23,052 bases of DNA, taken from NCBI GenBank assembly GCA_041552135.1, contig JBFELL010000026.1:1-23052 (forward strand), given 5' to 3'. The translations under genes were made by a program, and so were the position numbers. Under the pieces are notes generated by a model. The model did no database searches. It was not told where the DNA came from and saw nothing but the letters and a program-made list of their open reading frames with translations. The stretch's first letter is position 1, and each line of letters opens with the position of its first letter. Origin of the DNA: SZUA-186 sp041552135. Its GTDB lineage: Bacteria; Pseudomonadota; Gammaproteobacteria; UBA9214. Shown here piece by piece: positions 7,662 to 14,870 of the stretch.

Positions 7662-7688
7662 TTGTTACCCGCAACCGTCAGCTATACT
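7662..7688 (+). promoter_or_regulatory. Possible promoter of the RTX/vWA adhesin gene
   Basis: TATACT at 7683-7688 matches five of six -10 bases, and TTGTTA at 7662-7667 is a fair -35, although the spacer is short (15 bases). It lies in the 143-base gap between the kinase and the adhesin gene and would give a leader of about 85 bases. This suggests the adhesin is transcribed separately from the four-gene operon before it. Confidence 0.4.
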
Positions 7689-7778
7689 CCAGGTCAGTGC
7701 CAGGAACAGGCAGGTACGGCGGGACACTGACCCGCGCCCACAAGTGCAGGTGCATGCCTGAGGAATTCGGAGGAGACG

Positions 7779-9713
7779 ATGGACAGAAACCAGGCCGGCA
7801 TTGTGGACTCACTGCAGGGTGATGTGCGCGTCATCCATGCCGATGGATCCACCGATGTGCTGCAGACCGGCAGCCCGGTCTTTGCCGATGATGTGATCGT
7901 CACTGGAGACAACGCCCGGGCCAGCATCCTCCTGCTGGACGGTTCGACGCTGAACGTGGGTCCGGAATTTTCCGCCCGCCTCGACGATGCGCTGCTGCCA
8001 CCGCCCGATTCACTCCCGGAATCACCCGGCATCGAGACACCCGGCGACCTGGAGGAGACGATCCGTGCGGGCGGCGACCCCACCGAGGTCACGGAGCCGC
8101 CGGCAGCCGGCGAGGCCGTCCAGGCTGATTCCGGGATCAGTTTTGTTCGACTCGATCCCAGCAACCTCGCGGTGACCCCCGATAGCGGTTTCGAAACCAC
8201 GGCGGTCGGTTATGGATTTACCGGAATCCGCGAGGAACTGCTGCAGTCCCCGCCGTCAGACGGCAGCACGCGGGATGCGACTGATCTGGATCTGCATGTC
8301 GCCGACGAGGCGACCAACCTGGTCATCGTACTGGACAAGTCCAGCAGTATGCTCGCTGATCCCGGGGTGCAAGGGTATGCAACGCGCTTCGACCTGGCAA
8401 AGGACGCCTTGCAACAGCTCTTCGAGGCGTACGACAGCAACAGCGATGTCAATGTGCTGGTGGTGGACTTTTCCTCCGCCAATCTCACCTTCAATTCAGG
8501 CTGGCTGGCCTTGAGCGATGCCATGGATTACCTCGATGGCGTCCAGGTGCGTGGCTTCACCGACTACCGTGCGGCCCTGCTGCAGGTGCGCGAGGCGTTC
8601 AACGCCGACAGCGATCCTGCACCCGCAGCCAGCCAGAGCGTGGTCTACTTCCTCTCCGACGGGGATCCCCTGGGACTGCCCGGCCAGGGGGGCGGTGCAT
8701 TGAGCGCAACCGATGTCGCGGCGTGGGAGTCATTTCTCAGTGAGCCGAACAACAATATCACCCGGGCCTATGCGCTCGGCATCGGCGACGGCCTGAGGCC
8801 GCTGGAGGATCCGAGAAACCAGCTCGATGAGGTCGCGTTTCCCAACGACGATCCCGATAACCCGGTGATCCTCGACGAGGCCGAACTTGTCGCCGGACTG
8901 GTGGAGAGAGTCGAGACCAACACGGTAAGCGGCAATCTGGTCAGCGAGACCGGTGCCAGTGACCGTTTCGACGCCGGGGGGGTACAGCTGGTGTCCCTGA
9001 AAGTGGACGGCACGACCTACAGCTACGATCCGGTTGCCGACCAGATTACCGGCGGCACGGGAGGCCCGGTCAACGGCAGCGTACTGACCGTGGTCACCGG
9101 CCTAGGCGCGGATCTCGAATTCGATTTTGCCAGCGCTGACTATAGCTACCGGGTTCCCGAGGTGGACACTGACAGCAGGGAGGTCTTTGTCTACACGGTC
9201 ACCGACGCCAGGGGGCGCACTGGCACGGCCGACTTCACGGTTCATGTCGCAGAGATCAACCCTGACACCCCGGTCTCGCGGATAACAGGCGCAGGCGGTA
9301 TCGATGTGATCTACGGCACCCGGGGTGATGACATCCTCAACGGCGGTGGCGGGGACGACATCCTCGTCGGTCGACTCGGTGTCGATCAGCTCACGGGCGG
9401 CAGTGGCGCAGACACCTTTGTTTTCCAGAGCACAACGGATGGCCCGGACAACATCACTGACTACAGCGAGGATGAGCAGGACGTGCTGGACATCTCCGGC
9501 ATACTTGCAGGGGCAGATCCGGATGACATACTCGCAAATATCGACGAATACCTCAGCGCCACCACGGACGGCAGTGACACCCGCATCGCCGTTGACCCTG
9601 GCGGAGGCGGGGACTTCACCGAGGCGGACATCGCCGTCCTTGCCGGTGTCAACACCGGCCAGGTCAACCTTGCCATCGACGAAGACACTCAGACGTCAGT
9701 GGATATCGTCTGA
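7779..9713 (+). CDS. Miniature LapA-like RTX adhesin: retention module, vWA domain, type I secretion tail
   Basis: 644 residues, no signal peptide, strong GGAGGAG before the ATG. Residues 1-70 form the FecR-like/retention module of LapA-type adhesins (GIVDSLQGDVRVIHADG, then VFADDVIVTGD and LLLDGSTLNVG). Residues 100-125 carry DPTE, then PAAG at 108-111 and SFVRL, the layout of the di-alanine site cut by the protease LapG. A von Willebrand A domain follows (about 178-385) with MIDAS residues in DKSSS (186-190), Thr261 and SDGDP (293-297). A beta-rich linker (about 395-492) leads to one RTX block, GTRGDDILNGGGGDDILVG and GVDQLTGGSGADTFVF (513-549), and a VCA0849-type secretion tail. Export should be by a type I system, with the N-terminus plugging the outer-membrane pore until LapG releases it. 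LapB/C/E, LapD and LapG genes are not in the window. Family members usually have thousands of residues, so this is a very small version. Confidence 0.88.
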   Translation: MDRNQAGIVDSLQGDVRVIHADGSTDVLQTGSPVFADDVIVTGDNARASILLLDGSTLNVGPEFSARLDDALLPPPDSLPESPGIETPGDLEETIRAGGDPTEVTEPPAAGEAVQADSGISFVRLDPSNLAVTPDSGFETTAVGYGFTGIREELLQSPPSDGSTRDATDLDLHVADEATNLVIVLDKSSSMLADPGVQGYATRFDLAKDALQQLFEAYDSNSDVNVLVVDFSSANLTFNSGWLALSDAMDYLDGVQVRGFTDYRAALLQVREAFNADSDPAPAASQSVVYFLSDGDPLGLPGQGGGALSATDVAAWESFLSEPNNNITRAYALGIGDGLRPLEDPRNQLDEVAFPNDDPDNPVILDEAELVAGLVERVETNTVSGNLVSETGASDRFDAGGVQLVSLKVDGTTYSYDPVADQITGGTGGPVNGSVLTVVTGLGADLEFDFASADYSYRVPEVDTDSREVFVYTVTDARGRTGTADFTVHVAEINPDTPVSRITGAGGIDVIYGTRGDDILNGGGGDDILVGRLGVDQLTGGSGADTFVFQSTTDGPDNITDYSEDEQDVLDISGILAGADPDDILANIDEYLSATTDGSDTRIAVDPGGGGDFTEADIAVLAGVNTGQVNLAIDEDTQTSVDIV

Positions 9714-10111
9714 TCGGTTGCCCCGGCTTTCCCGCGCAGGCAGGGCGACACCGGCTGTCTGATACATCCAGCAGACAGGCATTGACGCGCGGTTCATCAG
9801 GCTGATGCTGCAGACAACACCCTCGAACTCGAAGTGATTTTCTGGCATGACCCTATGAAACTGATACAGTGTCAGATGCAAAACCGGAATGCCGGCCAGG
9901 CGGCAGCAAACGCCGTGGACGGAAAACCGGGTCAGCTGGCCGGGGTGGGGGGTGCCGTGCTTTCTGGCGGCACTGGACGGGGCTGCCGGCGTTGTGCCTT
10001 TATCACCGGCACCGCAGGCCGGTGCCCGGACCACGGCACGGCACCGTAGTGCCATCGATTGCCGACGCGCCAATTGCCGCACAGGGCCGGGACCGAGTGA
10101 GGAGTACTGCG
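9714..10111. other. 400-base gap with no convincing gene
   Basis: This stretch lies between the adhesin and the sorting-tail protein. It holds a 7-base perfect stem (CTGTCTG 9755-9761, CAGACAG 9772-9778) with a ten-base loop and no T run, which may end the adhesin transcript weakly. It also holds a 15-base near-palindrome, CTGATACAGTGTCAG, at 9861-9875. Short open frames on both strands have no plausible ribosome sites or recognisable family. The end (10091-10111) supplies GAGGAG for the next gene. Confidence 0.5.
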
Positions 10112-10714
10112 ATGATAAAAACACACATCATTGCGAAGGTAATCGCCGTATTTCTGGCGCTAACCGTGCGGACCGCCTCCGCTGCGACACTGACGATCGG
10201 CCTGGATCAGGCATACACCGACTTGCTTGATGCCGATCCCGGGGCGTGCACCCTGGGAGAAACCGGAAGTGGATGTCCGATACCGGTAGCTGGTGTGGCT
10301 GTCGATAATTTCATCAAGCTCTTATCGCCCAATGGCGCCTTTCTTGAAGAGACAGACCAGGGCACATTCCTGGTCTTCAGTGCCACCCCGACCACTGACC
10401 CGGTGCTGGCAGGTTTCGCCTTCGACGAAACGCTTGCACTCGTTTCCGCTATCCGCTTCAACTCCGCAACCACTGGCGCCCTGGGCTGTACAGCCGTTGA
10501 AGATGCAGGCTCGGCTGTGGACTGCACAAGCAGCGAAGACTTCATCCAGATAACCGGCAACACCATTGTCAGCTTGAATCTGGACGCCCTGGAGGCCTTC
10601 ACCGACACCTTCAATGTCACTTATACAGCGGTGCCCGTTCCTGCCGCGTTCACGCTGTTTCTCTGCGGTCTCGCCGGACTTGCCGGGGTCGCAGCCAGGA
10701 AAGAGTGGAAATAA
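10112..10714 (+). CDS. Secreted protein with VPxPA (PEP-CTERM-like) sorting tail
   Basis: 200 residues from the ATG at 10112, chosen because GAGGAG precedes it and it opens a signal peptide (MIKTHIIAKVIAVFLALTVRTASA). An earlier in-frame ATG at 9869 gives an arginine-rich extension unlike any protein. The mature part is rich in T, D, A and S with four cysteines (in GACTLGETGSGCP and LGCT...VDCT). The C-terminus is VPVPAAFTLFLCGLAGLAGVAARKEWK: a VPxPA motif, a hydrophobic helix, then a basic end. This is the known layout of exosortase substrates, which are anchored or released at the outer surface, often into extracellular matrix. No exosortase gene is in the window. The function of the body is unknown; I see no repeat or catalytic motif. 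Confidence 0.85.
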   Translation: MIKTHIIAKVIAVFLALTVRTASAATLTIGLDQAYTDLLDADPGACTLGETGSGCPIPVAGVAVDNFIKLLSPNGAFLEETDQGTFLVFSATPTTDPVLAGFAFDETLALVSAIRFNSATTGALGCTAVEDAGSAVDCTSSEDFIQITGNTIVSLNLDALEAFTDTFNVTYTAVPVPAAFTLFLCGLAGLAGVAARKEWK

Positions 10715-10821
10715 CCGGCTGCGCCGCTGTCAGCATCAAAGTCCGTCACCAGTCACAGTGCACTACCCTCCGCGCATCGGGATTTCCCCGGCCGGATACC
10801 ATTTATCCGGGATATGCCCCC

Positions 10822-10839
10822 GCCAGGGGCAGCCCTGGC
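10822..10839 (+). other. Stem-loop between the sorting-tail gene and dusA
   Basis: GCCAGGG (10822-10828) and CCCTGGC (10833-10839) form a perfect 7-base stem with loop GCAG. No T run follows. It lies in the 177-base gap upstream of dusA and may stop or stabilise the preceding transcript. Confidence 0.4.
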
Positions 10840-10872
10840 CGTATCGGCTCTCGCGGCAGACAGGCTTGCGGC

Positions 10873-10878
10873 TATACT
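10873..10878 (+). promoter_or_regulatory. -10-like element close to dusA start
   Basis: TATACT stands 13 bases before the dusA ATG, within the context GCTATACT that is also seen before the adhesin gene (7681-7688). A start here would leave a leader of only about 7 bases, and no good -35 is visible. If real, dusA would be translated from a nearly leaderless message. Confidence 0.25.
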
Positions 10879-10891
10879 GTCCGCCAGTGCC

Positions 10892-11914
10892 ATGAAAGAC
10901 TATCCAGATCACACCTTCTGTATTGCCCCGATGATGGAGTGGACAGACCGTCACTGCCGTTATTTCCTGCGCCAGATCTCCCGCCATTGCCTGCTGTACA
11001 CCGAGATGGTGACGGCGCATGCCGTGCTGCACGGCGACCGCCGCCACCTGATTGGCTTTGACCCGGTTGAACATCCCGTTGCCCTGCAACTCGGTGGCAG
11101 CGATCCGGCCGCCCTGGCCGAGGCCGCGCGGATCGGTGAACAGACAGGTTACGATGAAATCAATCTCAACCTCGGTTGCCCGAGCGACCGGGTGCAGTCC
11201 GGGCGTTTCGGTGCCTGCCTGATGGCAGAGCCGGAAACCGTCGCCGCCTGTGTCACGGCCATGAACCGCAGTGTCGAGGTCCCGGTGACGGTCAAGACCC
11301 GTATCGGTATCGACGACCGCGACAGCTACGCGGAACTGGCTGCATTCATCCGCATGCTGGCCGATTGCGGCACCCGCACGGTCATCGTACACGCCCGCAA
11401 GGCCTGCCTGCAGGGCCTGAGCCCGAAGGAAAACCGGAGCGTTCCGCCGCTTCGATACGAGCGGGTTTACCGGCTTGAGTCGGATTTCCCCGAACTGGAG
11501 ATTGTCATCAACGGCGGCATCAGGACGCTCGCTGAGGCGCGTGCCCACCTGCAACGGGTCGACGGCGTCATGCTTGGCCGCGAGGCCTACCACAATCCCT
11601 GGATCCTGGCTGACGTGGACGCCGGCTTCTTCCACGACCGGGGCGCGCCGCCAACCCGGGAAGCTGCCATTGACCGCATGCTGCCGTATATTGACAGGGA
11701 ACTGAGCCGCGGCAATGCACTCAAACATATAACACGGCATATGCTCGGCCTCTACCAGGGGGTTCCCGGCGCGCGGGCCTGGCGGCGCTACCTGAGCGAG
11801 CATGCATACCAGGCAGGCGCAGACAGCCATGTCCTGCGACTGGCCCGTGAAGCCGTGCGCCGGAAGGCCGCCGGCGAAACAGCCACTAGCGGAGAACTGC
11901 AGCAACATGGATAG
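10892..11914 (+). CDS. dusA: tRNA-dihydrouridine(20/20a) synthase
   Basis: 340 residues from the ATG at 10892; an earlier in-frame ATG adds 26 residues not found in the family. The enzyme reduces uridines 20 and 20a in the D-loop of tRNA using FMN and NADPH. The TIM barrel begins FCIAPMMEWTDRHCRYF; the catalytic cysteine is Cys96 in NLNLGCPSDRVQ, followed by GRFGACLM. HARKACLQGLSPKENR and VINGGI carry FMN/RNA contacts, and the C-terminal AWRRYLSEHAY helical part is diagnostic of DusA rather than DusB or DusC. It starts a run of seven plus-strand genes, but its own role is housekeeping. Its stop lies 5 bases inside the following hydroxylase gene. Confidence 0.96.
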   Translation: MKDYPDHTFCIAPMMEWTDRHCRYFLRQISRHCLLYTEMVTAHAVLHGDRRHLIGFDPVEHPVALQLGGSDPAALAEAARIGEQTGYDEINLNLGCPSDRVQSGRFGACLMAEPETVAACVTAMNRSVEVPVTVKTRIGIDDRDSYAELAAFIRMLADCGTRTVIVHARKACLQGLSPKENRSVPPLRYERVYRLESDFPELEIVINGGIRTLAEARAHLQRVDGVMLGREAYHNPWILADVDAGFFHDRGAPPTREAAIDRMLPYIDRELSRGNALKHITRHMLGLYQGVPGARAWRRYLSEHAYQAGADSHVLRLAREAVRRKAAGETATSGELQQHG

Positions 11915-12761
11915 CCTGATCATGGACAACGAACCGGCCATACGCCTGGCCGGGTTTATCGGCATATTCGTCGTGATGGCCATCTGGGAGTTGCTGGCAC
12001 CACGACGCGTGCTGCAACAGTCGAAGGCCGCGCGCTGGCTGAACAATATCGGCCTGGTTATCTTCAACACGGCCATCCTGCGACTGGCCTTCCCGCTCGC
12101 GGCCGTTGGCATGGCCGCCGAGGCCCAGCTGCTGGGCTGGGGACTGTTCAACGTGATCGAGGCCCCGCCATGGCTGGCCGTCATCGGCTCGGTGGTCCTG
12201 CTGGATGCCGCCATCTACCTGCAGCATGTGATGTTTCACGCCCTGCCGGTGTTCTGGCGCCTGCACCGCGTGCACCATGCGGACCTCGACTTCGATGTCA
12301 CCACCGGCGCACGCTTCCACCCGATCGAGATCCTGCTCTCCATGGCCATCAAGTTCGCCGTGATCCTGCTGCTGGGACCGCCACTGGTTGCCGTGGTCCT
12401 GTTCGAGGTGATCCTGAACGCCACCGCCATGTTCAATCACAGCAACATCCGGCTGCCCGGTCCGCTGGACCGCTGGCTGCGATTAGTGATCGTGACCCCG
12501 GACATGCATCGCGTGCATCATTCGCATCTCGATTTCGAGACCAACAGCAACTTCGGTTTCAACCTGTCCCTTTGGGACCGGTTGTTCGGCACGTACCGCG
12601 CACAGCCCGTCGATGGCCATACCGGCATGGTGATCGGTATCGATACCTTTCGCGATCCCGCGTACTGCATTCGCCTGCGGGGGCTGTTGAGCATGCCGTT
12701 CATTGGCAAAATCACGGACTATGCCATCACGCGCCGGGGCTGGAAGTCGCCTGATGAATGA
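11907..12761 (+). CDS. Sterol desaturase / fatty acid hydroxylase family protein
   Basis: 284 residues from ATG 11907, which overlaps the end of dusA; a second Met at 11922 is possible. It is an integral membrane di-iron oxygenase with about four helices (residues 13-30, 47-72, 88-106, 146-172). The histidine clusters are visible: HVMFH (107-111), HRVHH (120-124), FHP (His138), NHSN (His178) and HRVHHSH (201-207). Conserved NSNFGFNLSLWDRLFGTY follows. Family members hydroxylate or desaturate lipids such as sterols, hopanoids or fatty acids; the substrate here is unknown. The downstream TVP38-like gene overlaps its stop by 8 bases, so membrane-lipid work may be part of this cluster's task. Confidence 0.9.
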   Translation: MDSLIMDNEPAIRLAGFIGIFVVMAIWELLAPRRVLQQSKAARWLNNIGLVIFNTAILRLAFPLAAVGMAAEAQLLGWGLFNVIEAPPWLAVIGSVVLLDAAIYLQHVMFHALPVFWRLHRVHHADLDFDVTTGARFHPIEILLSMAIKFAVILLLGPPLVAVVLFEVILNATAMFNHSNIRLPGPLDRWLRLVIVTPDMHRVHHSHLDFETNSNFGFNLSLWDRLFGTYRAQPVDGHTGMVIGIDTFRDPAYCIRLRGLLSMPFIGKITDYAITRRGWKSPDE

Positions 12762-13422
12762 CCGCCACTGGTTGCGCTACCTGCTGGTACTGGTGCTGCT
12801 GCTGGGCATTGCGGCCGCATGGTACTGGCGCGACAATCTGACACCCGAGGCGCTCAATAACTGGCTGGCGCAGCTTGGCTGGATCGCGCCGCTGGTCTTC
12901 GTAGCCGCTTACGCCATAGCCACGGTGTTCTTCATGCCCGGTCTCGTCTTCACACTGGCCGGCGGTGCACTGTTCGGGCCGGTGTTCGGCGTTGTCTACA
13001 GCCTCACCGGCGCCACCCTCGGCGCCACGCTGGCCTTCCTGACGGCGCGCTACCTGGCCTCGGACTGGGTAGCCAGGCGCAGCGGCAGGCACCTGCGACA
13101 ACTGGTTGATGGTGTTGAGGAGGAGGGTTGGCGTTTCGTCGCCTTTACCCGGCTGGTACCGCTGTTTCCGTTCAACCTGCTGAACTATGCATTCGGGTTG
13201 ACCCGGATACGCCTGTCACACTACGTCATCACGACCTTCATATTCATGGCGCCGGGCGGTGCCGCCTACACCTATCTCGGCTATGCCGGCCGGGAGATTG
13301 CCGTCGGCGGCGAGGCCGTCATCCGCAAGGGACTGCTGGCGCTGGCGCTGGTGGCAACCATCGCCTTCGCCTCGCGCATCTACCTGCGCATGCGGCGGCG
13401 CAGGCAGGCGGGCAGGGCATAG
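12754..13422 (+). CDS. TVP38/TMEM64 (DedA-like) membrane protein
   Basis: 222 residues from ATG 12754, which overlaps the previous stop (ATGAATGA). Helices lie at about residues 7-24, 44-65, 68-100, 127-147, 155-178 and 190-210. Typical motifs are TVFFMPGLVFTLAGGALFG (57-75), a glycine-rich GATLGATLAFLTARYLA (86-102), and R-LVPLFPFNLLNYAFGLT (133-150). The family is thought to include lipid scramblases and transporters. In other bacteria and cyanobacteria this domain is fused to the N-terminus of a MerA-like flavoprotein; here the two are separate genes four bases apart. The pairing suggests joint action at the membrane. Confidence 0.92.
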   Translation: MNDRHWLRYLLVLVLLLGIAAAWYWRDNLTPEALNNWLAQLGWIAPLVFVAAYAIATVFFMPGLVFTLAGGALFGPVFGVVYSLTGATLGATLAFLTARYLASDWVARRSGRHLRQLVDGVEEEGWRFVAFTRLVPLFPFNLLNYAFGLTRIRLSHYVITTFIFMAPGGAAYTYLGYAGREIAVGGEAVIRKGLLALALVATIAFASRIYLRMRRRRQAGRA

Positions 13423-13426
13423 CACA

Positions 13427-14842
13427 ATGCCGGCCCGGCGCGATCTCGTGGTCATCGGCGGCGGCCCTGGCGGGCTGGTGGTCGCCAGCGTGGCATCGCA
13501 ACTGGGCCTGAAGGTCACACTGGTAGAGAAATCCGCCCGCCTGGGCGGCGACTGTCTGCACAGCGGCTGTGTCCCCAGCAAGACGCTGATCCGCACGGCG
13601 CGTGTCGCACACCTGATGCGCACTGCCAGCCGCTACGGACTGCCGGACTGCGAACCCGATGTGGACATGGGCGCCGTCATCGACCGCGTCAATGACGTCA
13701 TCGCGGATATCCAGGTCCATGACGACCCGGAGCGTTTCCGTGGCTATGGCTGCGAGGTGGTATTCGGTACGGCCAGATTCACCGGTCCGAATGAAATCCG
13801 GGTTGGAGATGACCTGATCCGCGGCAGGCGCTTCGTCATCGCCACCGGTTCGCGACCGGTCATCCCGCCTGTCCCGGGACTGGAGGAGGCCGGCTTTGAT
13901 ACCAATGAAACCATCTTTAACCGCCGCCAGCTGCCGCAGCACCTCGCGGTTGTCGGCGGCGGACCGATCGGTCTGGAACTGGCGCAGGCCTTTGCCCGGC
14001 TCGGCAGCCGGGTCAGCCTCGTCGAGCAGGCCGATCAGCTGCTGCCCGCGGCGGATGCGGATATCGCCGGGTGCCTGGCGCAAGTGCTGGCCGCCGAGGG
14101 CCTGGCCCTGCATACCGGAACACAGGTTACCGCTGCACGGCGCGATGGCGACAGCCGCCAGCTGCAACTGGGTGATGGCAATACCATCGAGTGCGACCGC
14201 ATCCTGGTCGCAACCGGCCGCCGGCCGGCACTGCATGGCCTTGGCCTGGACGTCGCCGGGGTCGGTTATGAACGCAGCGGCATTACCGTCGACCGGCGTC
14301 TGCGAACCACCGAGCGCCACATCTTCGCCATCGGCGATGTCTGCGGACCTTACCCGTTCACGCACATGGCCGAGTACCAGGCCGGCGTGGTGCTGGCCAA
14401 CCTGCTGTTTCGCCTGCCCCGCAAGGCTGACTACCGGGTGGTTCCGGTGGTCACGTATACTGACCCGGAGGTCGCACAGGTCGGGCTCACGGAAAACACG
14501 GCACGCGCACAGGGCATTCGCTGTGACGTGACGACCTTCCCGATGGCGGACATCGACCGCGCCAGGACCGATACCGCCACGCCCGGCTTTCTCAAGATCC
14601 TGACCCGTCGCGGCCGGATCTGCGGCGCCAGCCTGGTCGGCGCCCATGCCGGTGAACTGATTCATGAACTCGCCCTGGCGATACGGCTCAAGGCGAAGGC
14701 ACAGGCGATCACGGAACTGGTGCATGCCTACCCGACCTATGCGCAGATCCATCGACGCACCCTGAATGCCCGATATGCAAAGCTGTTTTATTCGCGCAAG
14801 ACACGGTTCATGGTCCGCCTGATCAACCGGCTGTGGCCATGA
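13427..14842 (+). CDS. MerA-like flavin disulfide oxidoreductase
   Basis: 471 residues from ATG 13427, chosen because DLVVIGGGPGG (the FAD-binding Rossmann start) follows at once. The redox-active pair is Cys43 and Cys48 in GGDCLHSGCVPSK. The NAD(P) site is VVGGGPIGLELAQ (175-187), and AIGDVCG (301-307) is the second FAD motif. The dimerisation domain fills residues 335-450. In dihydrolipoamide dehydrogenase the C-terminal active site reads HAHPTLxE; here it is HAYPTYAQ (433-440), so the catalytic His is Tyr435 and its Glu partner is Gln440. The enzyme therefore probably does not act as lipoamide dehydrogenase. It also lacks the N-terminal metal-binding domain and C-terminal cysteines of true mercuric reductase. 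The basic-hydrophobic tail (RFMVRLINRLW) may contact the membrane. The tight link with the TVP38 gene supports a shared pathway. Confidence 0.92.
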   Translation: MPARRDLVVIGGGPGGLVVASVASQLGLKVTLVEKSARLGGDCLHSGCVPSKTLIRTARVAHLMRTASRYGLPDCEPDVDMGAVIDRVNDVIADIQVHDDPERFRGYGCEVVFGTARFTGPNEIRVGDDLIRGRRFVIATGSRPVIPPVPGLEEAGFDTNETIFNRRQLPQHLAVVGGGPIGLELAQAFARLGSRVSLVEQADQLLPAADADIAGCLAQVLAAEGLALHTGTQVTAARRDGDSRQLQLGDGNTIECDRILVATGRRPALHGLGLDVAGVGYERSGITVDRRLRTTERHIFAIGDVCGPYPFTHMAEYQAGVVLANLLFRLPRKADYRVVPVVTYTDPEVAQVGLTENTARAQGIRCDVTTFPMADIDRARTDTATPGFLKILTRRGRICGASLVGAHAGELIHELALAIRLKAKAQAITELVHAYPTYAQIHRRTLNARYAKLFYSRKTRFMVRLINRLWP

Positions 14843-14870
14843 GAACAACATCACCGGAGGCAGGCACATC

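Noticed and set aside
9696..10124. 142-residue minus-strand frame in the gap before the sorting-tail gene
   Set aside because: It overlaps the ribosome site and start of the plus-strand gene, has no Shine-Dalgarno sequence and no known family.
10763..12214. 483-residue open frame on the minus strand
   Set aside because: It lies opposite dusA and the hydroxylase gene, has no recognisable domain and reads as a GC-driven shadow of those genes.
13427..14842. Calling the flavoprotein dihydrolipoamide dehydrogenase or mercuric reductase
   Set aside because: The His-Glu pair of the first and the extra metal-binding cysteines of the second are both missing.
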